Translations under genes and position numbers: made by a program
From: CANLBN01 sp050633825
Lineage (GTDB): Bacteria > Pseudomonadota > Gammaproteobacteria > Pseudomonadales > Cellvibrionaceae
DNA: 64,000 nt
Assembly: GCA_050633825.1 (NCBI GenBank)
Contig: JBOEHG010000020.1
Coordinates: forward strand, 1 to 64,000
Direction: 5' to 3'
The notes under the pieces: model-generated
Seen by the model: only the letters and a program-made list of their open reading frames with translations
Told to the model about the DNA's origin: nothing
Databases searched by the model: none
Shown here: positions 54,781 through 63,880 of the stretch, one piece after another
Numbering within the stretch: the stretch's first letter is position 1
How the letters are laid out: every line of letters starts with the position of its first letter

Positions 54781-54816
54781 AGTTGATCAGCCAAAAATTT
54801 GTGTGGTTGATCAACT
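54781..54816. other. 13-bp hairpin between creD and the haem-motif gene
   Basis: AGTTGATCAGCCA (54781-54793) pairs with TGGTTGATCAACT (54804-54816), one G-T wobble, 10-base loop. It lies after the creD stop on the minus strand but lacks a T-tract, so it may be a weak terminator, a processing site or a protein site. Confidence 0.5.
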
Positions 54817-54860
54817 TAGCTGGATAATTACCTAGAACGCTAAAATATCATGTTTTAGGC

Positions 54861-56237
54861 TTAGAAGTGTTTAATGGCTTTATTATTGGATTCGTTAGTA
54901 TTTGATAGACTATACCAATCAATTTTTCTTGTCACGACCATCAATGTGGCAAGAACGATAAATACCAAGAATGCGCCCATTAATAAAGCAAAATCTTCTG
55001 CCTGAACAATCACATAGAGCAAACCGTAAAGTGTGATTGTCATCACGCAGAATAGCAGAGCAGATGATAATTTTTTAAGCATATAACGGACATAGAAGAG
55101 TAGCAGTGAAGAGCAACAAGTAACCCCAATAAGATAGGCCCAATGAAAAGCAATGTGTTCTGCCAACGATATTAATAGTAAATAAAAAGTGGCAATAGAA
55201 AGTCCCACAAACCCATATTGTATGGGATGGATTCTTACTTGTTTAATGTGCTCAAAAATAAAGAATGTGATAAAGCTTAAACCAATAAATAACATAGCGT
55301 ATTTAGTTGATCGTTCAGATTGTAAGTAAATATCAACAGGGTCGATAAAACTAACACCAGAAGACGAGCTGATTAAGGCATGACATTGGTTGTTATTGTT
55401 GCATTGTTTTAGAGAAGAAAAACTATTGCTTGAATAGCGTGTTGATTGCCACTGAGCGTTAAACCCAGAAGAAGAAACGCTTCTGTCTTTAGGTAAGGAT
55501 GAACCGATAAATTTAGGGTGAGGCCAGTCGGATTGCATGTTAATGTGTGAATCATCAGCCAAAGTAATGAAGGAAAGGCTGCCCATACCACGTAAAGACA
55601 ATAATACATTAAAATCTATGCTCCCAATATTACTGAGATCGTCCTGCAATTCACTATGAAGTCCGGCTGATAAGCCTGATAATTGACTGCCGGGATAAAG
55701 GTCGGTTAATTTTTTATTAATAGTTAATTTTGGTCTTTCATCAATGCCGCGCATATCGGATATATGGATGCTGATATAAGCCTTTTCCATATTGCTGTAA
55801 TTTGGCAGAGATTTTATTTGTGTAATCCTACCCTTAATTTCCTCTGCTGAAAATTGTCCAGAAAAACTAATCTCACTATTGTATACAGGGACTTCATAAA
55901 TGCCTTTAAATACATTTTTATTTGATACATTAATACTGCCGGTAATATTAGTCGGCACGATAGTTTCTAATTTCTTTGTATTAATTTCAGTTGATACTGC
56001 TTGTTGATTTTGAGTATAAAAGCCTGTTTTAGGTTGGGCTTTAAGTTGATAGGGTATAACCAGTATCGGGGTCATAAGTAGTTGTTCCCCTGTCCAACTT
56101 TCTGCAACTGCATACTTGGCTTGCTCTAAATACCCTTGCCGTTCGTAGATTTTATGTTTAACCAAATTAATTGGGATAATAATTGCGATCCCAATGGCAA
56201 CGATAACTAATATTTTAATAGCGAGTTGTTTTTGCAT
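54861..56237 (-). CDS. creD: CreD-like inner membrane protein
   Basis: A 458-residue protein with an N-terminal membrane helix (about 7-26), a large periplasmic domain (about 30-300) and five to six C-terminal helices (about 310-440). VAESWTGEQLLMTPILVIPY and YAMLFIGLSFITFFIFEHIKQVRIHPIQYGFVG (read as AMLFIGLSFITFFIFE and VRIHPIQYGFVG) match CreD/CET1. Family members protect against colicins or beta-lactams and in E. coli belong to the CreBC regulon; here no creBC genes are adjacent. Confidence 0.9.
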   Translation of the reverse strand: MQKQLAIKILVIVAIGIAIIIPINLVKHKIYERQGYLEQAKYAVAESWTGEQLLMTPILVIPYQLKAQPKTGFYTQNQQAVSTEINTKKLETIVPTNITGSINVSNKNVFKGIYEVPVYNSEISFSGQFSAEEIKGRITQIKSLPNYSNMEKAYISIHISDMRGIDERPKLTINKKLTDLYPGSQLSGLSAGLHSELQDDLSNIGSIDFNVLLSLRGMGSLSFITLADDSHINMQSDWPHPKFIGSSLPKDRSVSSSGFNAQWQSTRYSSNSFSSLKQCNNNNQCHALISSSSGVSFIDPVDIYLQSERSTKYAMLFIGLSFITFFIFEHIKQVRIHPIQYGFVGLSIATFYLLLISLAEHIAFHWAYLIGVTCCSSLLLFYVRYMLKKLSSALLFCVMTITLYGLLYVIVQAEDFALLMGAFLVFIVLATLMVVTRKIDWYSLSNTNESNNKAIKHF

Positions 56238-56333
56238 GATGTCCCCTAGCAGTTAAATTGAGCAAGGTTATCAAAACAAAGTGATTTTTTACGGTATGTA
56301 ATATGATGAATTATGGCAAGAATAATTTGGAAA

Positions 56334-56410
56334 TGGTGGGCCTTCCCAGACTTGAACTGGGGACCTACCGATTATGAGTCGGGTGCTCTAACCAACTGAG
56401 CTAAAGGCCC
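56334..56410 (-). tRNA. tRNA with CAT anticodon, probably tRNA-Ile2
   Basis: A 77-base tRNA with encoded CCA. Acceptor GGGCCTT/AAGGCCC, D-arm TTTAGCTCAGTTGG, anticodon loop CTCATAA in a stem CCGAC/ATCGG, T-loop TTCAAGTC. The CAT anticodon can be methionine or isoleucine after lysidine modification. The GC-rich anticodon stem resembles tRNA-Ile2 more than elongator tRNA-Met, judged by memory of both. Confidence 0.9.
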
Positions 56411-56482
56411 ATTTCCAATGATGATGTCATGCTACTGAAATCGGCATTGATCATTGCCGTGTGTTTTTGCAGTAGATTTAAA

Positions 56483-56515
56483 CGCCTCTGTTCTCTACTG
56501 AAGAGTCGAGAGGCG
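56483..56515 (-). terminator. Hairpin terminator of rpoD
   Basis: CGCCTCT (56483-56489) pairs with AGAGGCG (56509-56515), and CTCT with AGAG inside, 33 bases after the rpoD stop. On the minus strand TTTAAATC follows. Confidence 0.65.
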
Positions 56516-56547
56516 GGTATGATACAGATTTTTTTTTATTCGTCCAA

Positions 56548-58362
56548 CTACTCGTCTAAAAAGCTTCTTAAATGATCTGAGCGGCTTGGGTGACGTAGTT
56601 TGCGTAAGGCTTTCGCTTCAATCTGTCGAATACGTTCGCGGGTTACGTCAAACTGCTTACCGACCTCTTCCAAGGTGTGGTCGGTATTCATGTCGATACC
56701 GAAACGCATACGTAAAACTTTTGCTTCACGTGCGGTTAGGCCTGATAAGACATCACGAGTGGATTCGGTTAAACCAATATCGGTTGCTGCTTCTACTGGT
56801 GATACAATCGTTACATCTTCAATAAAGTCACCTAAATGTGAGTCTTCATCATCACCAATGGGCGTTTCCATAGAGATTGGTTCTTTAGCGATTTTCAACA
56901 CTTTACGGACTTTATCTTCTGGCATTTCCATACGTTCACCTAATTCTTCAGGTGTGGGCTCACGACCCATTTCCTGTAGCATTTGGCGAGAAATACGGTT
57001 TAACTTATTGATCGTTTCGATCATATGCACCGGAATACGAATAGTGCGTGCTTGGTCAGCAATTGAGCGGGTAATAGCCTGACGAATCCACCATGTGGCG
57101 TAGGTTGAAAACTTATAGCCACGACGATATTCAAATTTATCAACGGCTTTCATTAGGCCAATGTTGCCTTCCTGAATTAAATCCAAGAACTGTAAGCCAC
57201 GGTTGGTGTATTTTTTCGCAATGGAAATAACGAGACGCAAGTTGGCTTCTACCATTTCCTTTTTGGCTCTACGCGCGCGCGCTTCGCCAATGGACATACG
57301 ACGGTTAATCTCTTTAATCGAGGCTAAATCAAGGCCTATTTCTTCAACGATTTGATTTAACTTACGTTGTGAGCGTAGGATTTCTTCCTGAAATTGACGT
57401 AATACATCAGAGTAATCACGTTTCTTTTTGATGACTTCAGGAATCCAGTCTTCATTGGTTTCGTTGCCCGGAAACTCTTTGATAAATGTTTTGCGTGGCA
57501 TTTTGGCTTCGCGTACGCATAAAGCCATGATAGAACGTTCTTCACGGCGAATACGCTCTAGTACACCACGTGCACTGATATACATTGGGTCAAACTGGCG
57601 TGGCGGTAGTTTGAAAAACTTGATGATATCGCCAAGCGTGCTTAATTCTTTGTCCGCTTGTTTGCTTTCGCGGCCATGTTTAGTGATGACTTTCTCAGTC
57701 TTATTCCATTGTTTTCTCAGTTGACCGAAACGCTCTTTTGCTTCTTCTGGATCGACACCGCTGTTTGTTTCTTCTTCATCGTCGTCATCATCCTTGTCTT
57801 TATTGTCTTCCTTTTGTGCCGCAGAGGGGCCCGCTGCAGGAACATCATCGGTAGGATCAAGCCAGCCGGTAATAACATCAGGTAGACGACGCTCTTCTTT
57901 TTCAACAAGATCATATTCGTTAAGTAAACCAGAGACAGTTTCTGGCCAGTATGCTAAGGCATGCATCAGGTCGCGAGTCCCTTCTTCAATGCGCTTGGCA
58001 ATGGCAATTTCACCTTCTCTCGTAAGAAGTTCAACAGTACCCATTTCGCGCATATACATACGAACAGGGTCAGTTGTACGACCAGCTTCAGTTTCTACTG
58101 CCGCGAGTGCCGCCGCAGCTTCTGCAGCCGCGATTTCATCAGGGGATGATTCCCCATCGGTCATTAAAAGCTCTTCAGCATCGGGAGCAGTTTCGTATAC
58201 CTTGATCCCCATGTCGTTGATCATTTGAATGATCTCTTCAATCTGATCTGGATCAGATATATCGTCAGGTAGGTGATCGTTTACTTCTGCGTAAGTAAGG
58301 TATCCTTGCTCTTTACCGCGGCTAATAAGCTCTTTAATGCGTGATTGTTGTGTCTCGGACAT
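56548..58362 (-). CDS. rpoD: RNA polymerase sigma factor RpoD (sigma-70)
   Basis: The primary sigma factor, 604 residues, as usual for gammaproteobacteria. Region 1.1 at the N-terminus, 1.2 near 95-130 (GRTTDPVRMYMREMG), an acidic non-conserved insert around 185-200 (DKDDDDDEEE), region 2 with YATWWIRQAITRSIADQ (2.4) and the C-terminal HTH TREAKVLRMRFGI and RERIRQIEAKALRKLRHP (4.2). It lies 372 bases downstream of dnaG on the same strand, with a possible own promoter in the gap. Confidence 0.98.
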   Translation of the reverse strand: MSETQQSRIKELISRGKEQGYLTYAEVNDHLPDDISDPDQIEEIIQMINDMGIKVYETAPDAEELLMTDGESSPDEIAAAEAAAALAAVETEAGRTTDPVRMYMREMGTVELLTREGEIAIAKRIEEGTRDLMHALAYWPETVSGLLNEYDLVEKEERRLPDVITGWLDPTDDVPAAGPSAAQKEDNKDKDDDDDEEETNSGVDPEEAKERFGQLRKQWNKTEKVITKHGRESKQADKELSTLGDIIKFFKLPPRQFDPMYISARGVLERIRREERSIMALCVREAKMPRKTFIKEFPGNETNEDWIPEVIKKKRDYSDVLRQFQEEILRSQRKLNQIVEEIGLDLASIKEINRRMSIGEARARRAKKEMVEANLRLVISIAKKYTNRGLQFLDLIQEGNIGLMKAVDKFEYRRGYKFSTYATWWIRQAITRSIADQARTIRIPVHMIETINKLNRISRQMLQEMGREPTPEELGERMEMPEDKVRKVLKIAKEPISMETPIGDDEDSHLGDFIEDVTIVSPVEAATDIGLTESTRDVLSGLTAREAKVLRMRFGIDMNTDHTLEEVGKQFDVTRERIRQIEAKALRKLRHPSRSDHLRSFLDE

Positions 58363-58734
58363 GCATGCTCCTGGTGGTATTCGGGCGTTCAGTATTTATC
58401 GGATAGACCATAGGTCGATTATTGATCACAAAATACCCCTGTTCGCCTAAAGATTGAGCCTTCTACAGATAATTATTCTGTGAGGTCTTTAGCGAGTATC
58501 AATTATGTAGGGGGAAGATGGTGTTAGTGATTCAAGGATTATCCAATTAAATATTGTTGTTTTCGCCCAAAAGAAATTCTTGTACTGAACCGACCATTAT
58601 AATCGATATCGGGTGCTTGATTCTAGGTCAAGATGGTGGTAATGCCGCAAAATTCAAGCTTTCAGGGAGTTTTATTTTGATATTCGTGGGCGTGGTGCTA
58701 AAACTGAGGTTAATTTGGTGATATTGATACAATT
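58363..58734. other. 372-base dnaG-rpoD intergenic stretch
   Basis: It separates the dnaG stop from the rpoD start. The length suggests internal promoters, as in other dnaG-rpoD operons. On the minus strand a perfect TATAAT occurs (58596-58601). No coding frame or known RNA motif is evident. Confidence 0.5.
58596..58601 (-). promoter_or_regulatory. -10 box candidate for rpoD
   Basis: TATAAT on the minus strand, about 230 bases before the rpoD start. There is no good -35 at 17 bp (a TTGACC lies 24 bp away), so this is tentative. Confidence 0.35.
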
Positions 58735-60723
58735 TTATTGTGCTTGGGCAGCAATGGCTTGGCTATAGAGTTGCTTTTCTGCCTCTGTCCAGCTTTCTAT
58801 GGGTTTACTATTAAGCTGTTGAATTATTGATCGGCAATCTTGCGTTTGCTGGTGCTTTTGAAGATGTATTAAGGCATCTAAAAACTCTTGTTCAGCATTG
58901 AATTGGTGTTCTTTCTGTTCCTGCTCTAACTCGTTGATATGATGAAATAGTGCGCCTTTCGTTAGCAGTTGTTGTAGGTGCTCACTTTTCTCCATGCCGT
59001 AAGTACCCTGCCAATGCCCAAGAATTTGGCCGCTGGAATACTCAGGGCGTTGGTGTAGTAACTCGATCAGTTCAACTAATAATTGGATATTGGCATTGGC
59101 GCTGTGCCGTAATACTTCAATATCAGTAGCAGCTTGCGCTAATTTGGGCTGGAATAGGAGCAATGCCAGTGCCAGCTCATCACTGCCTAACTTGGAGGCC
59201 GTTGCCTTACTTTTTTGAGCTCTATCACTTGATAGCTGCGTTTGAGTGTAGCGTTTAGGCTCCGATGTTCTTGCTGCTTTGGGTGCAGGGTTTGGGCGTT
59301 CTTCTTGGGCAAGGTAAGGCGTGGCGGCATAAGGTACTTGCTCAGAGGGCTGTTTGTGACTAGCTGCTGTTGTTGCTACAGAATGGGCTGCAGTTTCCAG
59401 AGGTAGCTCGTTGAGTAAGGTCATCAGCGCATCAACACTTAATTGAGTACGATTTGCTAATTGATTAAACATGAGCTCCCGATAAACGCCTCTGGGTAAT
59501 TGGTCTAGAAGGGGGGCGGCGAGTTTACATAGTCTTGCGCGGCCTTCCATGGTTTGAGTATTTATGTTTTGCCCAAGTTCTTCGAATAAAAAACTTTCGA
59601 GTGGGGTAGCGCCTTCGACTAAGCGGCTAAATTTGTCGGTACCAATTTGACGAATAAGGGTATCCGGATCTTCGCCTTCCGGTAGATAAAGAAATTTAAC
59701 TTGCCGGCCATCTTCCATGGTTGTTAGTGAATTCTCCATTGCCCTTCGTGCGGCTTTACGCCCGGCTTCATCGCCATCGAAACAAAAGACAATTTCATTG
59801 GTAAAGCGAAAGGCTCTTGCTAAGTGATCTTCACCACAGGCGGTGCCTAGTGTGGCAACACCATAGCGAATACCGTATTGGGCCAGTGCCACCACATCCA
59901 TATAGCCTTCAACCACTAATAAACGAGGTAGCTGTTTGTAAGCTTGGCGCGCTTCGAATAGGCCGTAGAGTTCTTTACCTTTGTGAAAGATCGGAGTCTC
60001 AGGGGAATTCAGGTACTTAGGTTTTTCATCCGTAAGTACTCGACCGCCAAAACCAATAACACGTCCGCGAGTATCTCGAATAGGGAACATGATACGGTCA
60101 CGAAAGCGATCGTATAGACTGTCTTTGTCTTCATTGTGGATAAGCATTCCCGCTTCTAACAAGCGGTCTTGTTTTTCGTTGGAGGTGCCGATAGTACTGG
60201 AGACGTTGTCCCAGCCGGGTGGCGCATAACCGATGCCGAAATCTTTGGCGATATGCCCAGTAAGGCCGCGGCGTTTTAAATAATCGACCGGTTTATGTTT
60301 ACTGGAATGCTCACGTAATTGTTGTTGGTAATACTGATTGGCCGTATCCAAAAGATCATAGAGCGATTTTCGGGCTTTTTCTTGTGCTTGTTCTCGTTCT
60401 CGCTGTTTGGGGTCGCTACTTTCTTCTCTGGGAACTTCTAGCCCTGCCAGCTTTGCCAGATTATCGACTGCTTCAGGAAAGGTAATCCTTTCATAATCCA
60501 TTAAAAAACCGATGGCATTACCAGTCGCGCCGCAGCCAAAGCAATAATAAAACTGCTTATCAGGACTGACACTGAAAGAGGGGGTTTTTTCATCATGAAA
60601 AGGGCAGCAGGCTGAATAGTTTTTACCCGCTTTCTTAAGTTTTACACGATGATCAATGACCTCCACGATGTCTACGCGGTCTATCAAATCATCGATAAAG
60701 GGTCTGGGTATATTGCCTGCCAT
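58735..60723 (-). CDS. dnaG: DNA primase DnaG
   Basis: Synthesises RNA primers at the replication fork. The 662 residues contain an N-terminal CHC2 zinc finger (CCPFHDEKTPSF and YYCFGCG, about 39-66), the catalytic TOPRIM core (about 265-350; VVEGYMDVVALAQYG and FDGDEAGRKAA) and a C-terminal helicase-binding domain after a low-complexity linker (about 440-505). It precedes rpoD as usual. rpsU, which normally starts this operon, is absent; the next gene upstream is a TetR regulator. Confidence 0.98.
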   Translation of the reverse strand: MAGNIPRPFIDDLIDRVDIVEVIDHRVKLKKAGKNYSACCPFHDEKTPSFSVSPDKQFYYCFGCGATGNAIGFLMDYERITFPEAVDNLAKLAGLEVPREESSDPKQREREQAQEKARKSLYDLLDTANQYYQQQLREHSSKHKPVDYLKRRGLTGHIAKDFGIGYAPPGWDNVSSTIGTSNEKQDRLLEAGMLIHNEDKDSLYDRFRDRIMFPIRDTRGRVIGFGGRVLTDEKPKYLNSPETPIFHKGKELYGLFEARQAYKQLPRLLVVEGYMDVVALAQYGIRYGVATLGTACGEDHLARAFRFTNEIVFCFDGDEAGRKAARRAMENSLTTMEDGRQVKFLYLPEGEDPDTLIRQIGTDKFSRLVEGATPLESFLFEELGQNINTQTMEGRARLCKLAAPLLDQLPRGVYRELMFNQLANRTQLSVDALMTLLNELPLETAAHSVATTAASHKQPSEQVPYAATPYLAQEERPNPAPKAARTSEPKRYTQTQLSSDRAQKSKATASKLGSDELALALLLFQPKLAQAATDIEVLRHSANANIQLLVELIELLHQRPEYSSGQILGHWQGTYGMEKSEHLQQLLTKGALFHHINELEQEQKEHQFNAEQEFLDALIHLQKHQQTQDCRSIIQQLNSKPIESWTEAEKQLYSQAIAAQAQ

Positions 60724-60745
60724 GGGGGAGAGTTTACAACTTGAG

Positions 60746-60792
60746 AGCGGCTAACACTAACAGCAATTGTTATTTGTTGTTGTTTTGCCGCT
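60746..60792 (-). other. Inverted repeat between tetR gene and dnaG
   Basis: AGCGGC (60746-60751) and GCCGCT (60787-60792) enclose a further TAACA/TGTTA pair. In the minus direction it follows the tetR stop and precedes dnaG. It may be a weak terminator of tetR, without a clear T-tract. Confidence 0.35.
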
Positions 60793-60802
60793 TATTTCGC
60801 TT

Positions 60803-61345
60803 TTATTTGTAGATTGATAAATCGATCGATTGCTTGAAGTGTTCCTCCGATTCAAAGGCCTTTGCAAGTAACATTGCGCCTTCCATATTGGCTAGCAGCT
60901 TCATGGCTTCGGTTTTTGGGGAGTCAATCTGATTATCTGCAAACAACTGCTCTAGCCAACTAAGATTGGTTTCAAAGAACTGCCGGGTTTCTGTTTTAAC
61001 ATCGCTCGGTAAAACATCCATCTCCGCTGCAAATAAGCCGCAAAGGCACATTTTTTGGTCTGTTTTTAGGGCAAAATAAAAGAGGTCGGCATAGTCCGAT
61101 AACTTACCGTGAAGGTCCTTCGTGGTATTTTCGATACTGCTTAAATGGCCAGAGAATTTTTCTGTATAGCGCTTGGCTAATGCTGCGGCTAAATCAGCTT
61201 TGGTGGGGAAGTGGTAGTGAATACTCGCGCTTTTGATACCAATATCTTTGGCGATCTCTCGGAAACTGAAGGCATTATAACCCCCTGATCTTGCTTGATT
61301 TTCTGCAGATTCAATAATTCGATTAATCGTCTCTGTTGTTGACAT
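60803..61345 (-). CDS. TetR family regulator
   Basis: A 180-residue repressor with an N-terminal HTH (about 10-55; YNAFSFREIAKDIGIKSASIHYHF, read as FSFREIAKDIGIKSA and SIHYHFPTKADL) and a ligand-binding C-terminal domain of unknown ligand (C-terminal TetR_C-like region). It is divergent from the SDR-cupin operon. Two inverted repeats lie in the 210-base intergenic region, so it probably represses itself and that operon. It is read toward dnaG. Confidence 0.92.
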   Translation of the reverse strand: MSTTETINRIIESAENQARSGGYNAFSFREIAKDIGIKSASIHYHFPTKADLAAALAKRYTEKFSGHLSSIENTTKDLHGKLSDYADLFYFALKTDQKMCLCGLFAAEMDVLPSDVKTETRQFFETNLSWLEQLFADNQIDSPKTEAMKLLANMEGAMLLAKAFESEEHFKQSIDLSIYK

Positions 61346-61396
61346 GCTGGGTTCTCAATAAGTCTTGCTAAGGGTTTTAGATTAACATAAAAATCT

Positions 61397-61414
61397 ACCT
61401 ATCAGAAGATAGGT
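61397..61414. promoter_or_regulatory. TetR operator candidate 1
   Basis: ACCTATC-AGAA-GATAGGT, a perfect 7-bp inverted repeat that ends just upstream of the -35 of the SDR promoter. It shares GATAGGT with site 2. Confidence 0.65.
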
Positions 61415-61415
61415 G

Positions 61416-61444
61416 TTGACAGATACTCTTCTTTTCTCTACTCT
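61416..61444 (+). promoter_or_regulatory. Promoter of the SDR-cupin operon
   Basis: TTGACA (61416-61421), a perfect -35, 17 bases, then TACTCT (61439-61444), a weak -10. The predicted start is near 61451, about 105 bases before the SDR ATG. It lies between the two operator candidates. Confidence 0.6.
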
Positions 61445-61458
61445 GGCTCAAATTTAAC

Positions 61459-61478
61459 TATCTACCGATAGGTAGATA
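61459..61478. promoter_or_regulatory. TetR operator candidate 2
   Basis: TATCTACC and GGTAGATA flank GATA, a perfect 20-bp inverted repeat just after the predicted transcription start. Binding here would block the operon. Confidence 0.7.
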
Positions 61479-61555
61479 AGCGATGTTTAATTATTTTATT
61501 GCCCAACAATTTAGCTGTTGGGTGTTTACCGAAATAGTGAATTGGAGAAAATATT

Positions 61556-62320
61556 ATGAGTCCGTCAGTTGCATTAATACTTGGTGGTTCTACCGGTATG
61601 GGTAAAGAAACCGCAAAACGTTTATTACGTGAAGGTCACAGCGTTATTATTGTTTCAAGGCAGGCGTCATCGCTAGCGCAAGCGAAAGCAGATCTGGAAG
61701 AATCTACAGGTGGGCAAGTGGAAACATTACAAGCCGACTTATACGATAAAGCGCAGGTTGAGCAAGTCATCAAAAGGGTCGCCGCAGAAAAGCGTCATCT
61801 TAAATACTTGGTCAATGCCGCCGGTTATTTTAAGCCAGTGAGTTTTCTGGAACACAGTGAGGAAGATTACAATTTGCAAATGGATATTAATAAGTCCTTC
61901 TTTTTTATCACTCAGGCCGTCGCTAACAATATGAAGGCTAATGGTGGTGGCTCCATTGTTAATATAGGTTCGATGTGGGCACATCAAGCCGTTAAAGCAA
62001 CGCCTTCGTCTGCTTATTCTATGCAGAAAGCAGGCCTGCATGCCTTAACTCAGCATTTGGCTATGGAGTTGTCTGACTATGGTATTCGTGCCAATGCAGT
62101 CGCGCCGGCGGTAGTTTTATCTACTGTCTATAAATCATTTATCGATGAAGATAAGATTGAAGAAACGCTGCAAGGCTTTAATGATTTTCATCCCATTGGC
62201 CGCATTGGTTCTGTCGATGATGTTGCTGATGCAATTGAATTTTTATTGTCAGAGAAAGCAGGCTGGATTACAGGAACCGTATTAGATGTTGATGGTGGCG
62301 TAATGGCTGGCCGTAATTAG
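61556..62320 (+). CDS. SDR family oxidoreductase
   Basis: A 254-residue classical short-chain dehydrogenase. GGSTGMGKE near 10-18 is the cofactor-binding TGxxxGxG variant; NAAG appears as LVNAAGYF; the catalytic Ser, Tyr and Lys are in SMWAH and YSMQKAGL; the closing VLDVDGGVMAGR is typical. NADP(H) use is plausible from RQAS after the second strand. Substrate unknown. GGAGAAAA precedes the ATG. First gene of the TetR-controlled operon. Confidence 0.93.
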   Translation: MSPSVALILGGSTGMGKETAKRLLREGHSVIIVSRQASSLAQAKADLEESTGGQVETLQADLYDKAQVEQVIKRVAAEKRHLKYLVNAAGYFKPVSFLEHSEEDYNLQMDINKSFFFITQAVANNMKANGGGSIVNIGSMWAHQAVKATPSSAYSMQKAGLHALTQHLAMELSDYGIRANAVAPAVVLSTVYKSFIDEDKIEETLQGFNDFHPIGRIGSVDDVADAIEFLLSEKAGWITGTVLDVDGGVMAGRN

Positions 62321-62427
62321 GTGTTTGTTAGGGCGAATTTAAAAATCTTGAAGTATTGCTGAGTTACTATAGAAGTGACTATTGATGCGGTTATTGATGT
62401 AACTATTTAACAATATGGGAGAAAACA

Positions 62428-63174
62428 ATGCCAGATACTTTCCCTGCACTCAGTCCTTTTTGGGCTGAGTTGTACCAACAAAGTCAGCGTAGTGAGATCA
62501 ACGAAAAGGCCTTAACCGCGATCCAGTTAAATCATGACTTGACTGCATTTGCACATGTTAATACAGCACAAGCAAATTGGCTTGCCTCACCTGCTGCAGG
62601 CGTTGTGCGTATTTTATTGGAGCGCAATGGAGGCGAGCAAACGACGCGGGCGACAAGTTTGGTGGCCTATAAACCCAATAGTGAGTTTTCACCGCATATA
62701 CACCCAAAAGGAGAGGAGTTTCTCGTATTGGCAGGGACCTTTTCTGATGAGCATGGCGACTATCCAGCAGGAACATATGTTAGGAATCCTCCAGGTTCGT
62801 CGCATCAGCCCTACAGTCGTGACGGCTGTTTGATTTTTGTAAAGTTACAACAATTTTCTGATACGGATAATCAGCATATAGTTACGCCAATTAGCGATAC
62901 TGCTCCGTCTGACAATGAGGGTCACTGGAGTCAGGAGATATTGTTTGATGATTATGAAAAAGTCAGTATTTATCATGGAAGTGATGGTGTCACTTTGCCT
63001 TTCGATTTGCTTAATGAAAATGTTGAGGTATTGATTTTATCAGGCGGACTAAAAACGGGTGAAGATACCTTTGATGCCGGTCATTGGTTACGATTACCTT
63101 CGAAACGTAATAACAATATGAGCGAGATGAGCGCGATTGGAGATGCTCGTTTATTGATTAAAACAGTGTATTGA
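62428..63174 (+). CDS. Cupin domain protein, ChrR-like
   Basis: A 248-residue protein with two cupin-like halves; the first (about 75-160) carries metal-binding residues in PHIHPKGEEFLVLAGTF and a final His in PPGSSHQPYS, like the anti-sigma factor ChrR cupin. The second half (about 165-245) lacks the His cluster. No anti-sigma zinc motif is present, so this is not an anti-sigma factor. An enzymatic or ligand-binding role in the operon is likely. GGGAGAA precedes the ATG. Confidence 0.85.
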   Translation: MPDTFPALSPFWAELYQQSQRSEINEKALTAIQLNHDLTAFAHVNTAQANWLASPAAGVVRILLERNGGEQTTRATSLVAYKPNSEFSPHIHPKGEEFLVLAGTFSDEHGDYPAGTYVRNPPGSSHQPYSRDGCLIFVKLQQFSDTDNQHIVTPISDTAPSDNEGHWSQEILFDDYEKVSIYHGSDGVTLPFDLLNENVEVLILSGGLKTGEDTFDAGHWLRLPSKRNNNMSEMSAIGDARLLIKTVY

Positions 63175-63184
63175 TGGATAGCAT

Positions 63185-63880
63185 ATGAATATAAAAGAAA
63201 AAAAGCCTTTGGTTGTCATTGCCGGTTTAGGTAAAGGTTTAGGTCTAGAGCTGGCAGTCTTTTTTGTGAATAAAGGTTATCGCGTGATCGGTTTAAACCG
63301 AAATACTATTGGTGCTGATGAAAATACTATTATCGAATACATTGTTGATTTAAATGATGAGGTAGCCGTAAATAAAGTCGCTTCTTTAATTTTTTCGAAA
63401 TACGGTATTCCGGAAGTCCTTATTCACAATACCCAGCAATTAGTGATAGCTGAATTTGAAAAGACGAGTGCTATTCAGTTTGAGGCGTGTTGGCGCTCTA
63501 TAGTATTAAGCGCTTTTTTATTTTCACAAACGTTTTTACCTGAAATGGCTAAAAGAGGCTGTGGTTCTTTAATTGTATCCGGTGCAACAGCCAGTATTAG
63601 AGGTGGTGCTAATTTTTCTGCTTTTAGTTCTGCTAAATTTGCATTGCGCGGTTTAACTCAAAGCCTTGCAAGAAGCTATCAGCAGAAAGGTATTCATGTT
63701 GCTCATGTTTTATTGGATGGCATTATCAATACCGATAACAGTCGTGAATTGCATCAAATGAGTAGCGATAAAATGATGCAGCCCAATGATATAGCCAATG
63801 TTTATTGGCAAATAATAAATCAGACAAAAAGCGTATGGACACACGAACTTGACCTTCGTCCTGCTACAGAGAATTTTTGA
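63185..63880 (+). CDS. SDR-like protein with altered active site
   Basis: A 231-residue Rossmann-fold SDR. GLGKGLGLE (15-23) is the nucleotide-binding loop. The NNAG position reads HNTQ and the YxxxK Tyr is Phe (FSSAK in SAFSSAKFALRG), so dehydrogenase activity by the usual mechanism is doubtful; a binding or non-redox role is possible. It follows the cupin gene by 10 bases and its stop overlaps the next ATG (ATGA), so the genes are coupled. Confidence 0.85.
   Translation: MNIKEKKPLVVIAGLGKGLGLELAVFFVNKGYRVIGLNRNTIGADENTIIEYIVDLNDEVAVNKVASLIFSKYGIPEVLIHNTQQLVIAEFEKTSAIQFEACWRSIVLSAFLFSQTFLPEMAKRGCGSLIVSGATASIRGGANFSAFSSAKFALRGLTQSLARSYQQKGIHVAHVLLDGIINTDNSRELHQMSSDKMMQPNDIANVYWQIINQTKSVWTHELDLRPATENF

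Noticed and set aside
56334..56410. Firm call of elongator tRNA-Met
   Set aside because: The CAT anticodon is shared with tRNA-Ile2; the GC-rich anticodon stem favours Ile2, so a methionine label is not supported.
57717..58228. Long plus-strand open frames opposite rpoD
   Set aside because: They mirror the coding bias of rpoD and lack starts with ribosome sites; the opposite strand is unmistakably sigma-70.
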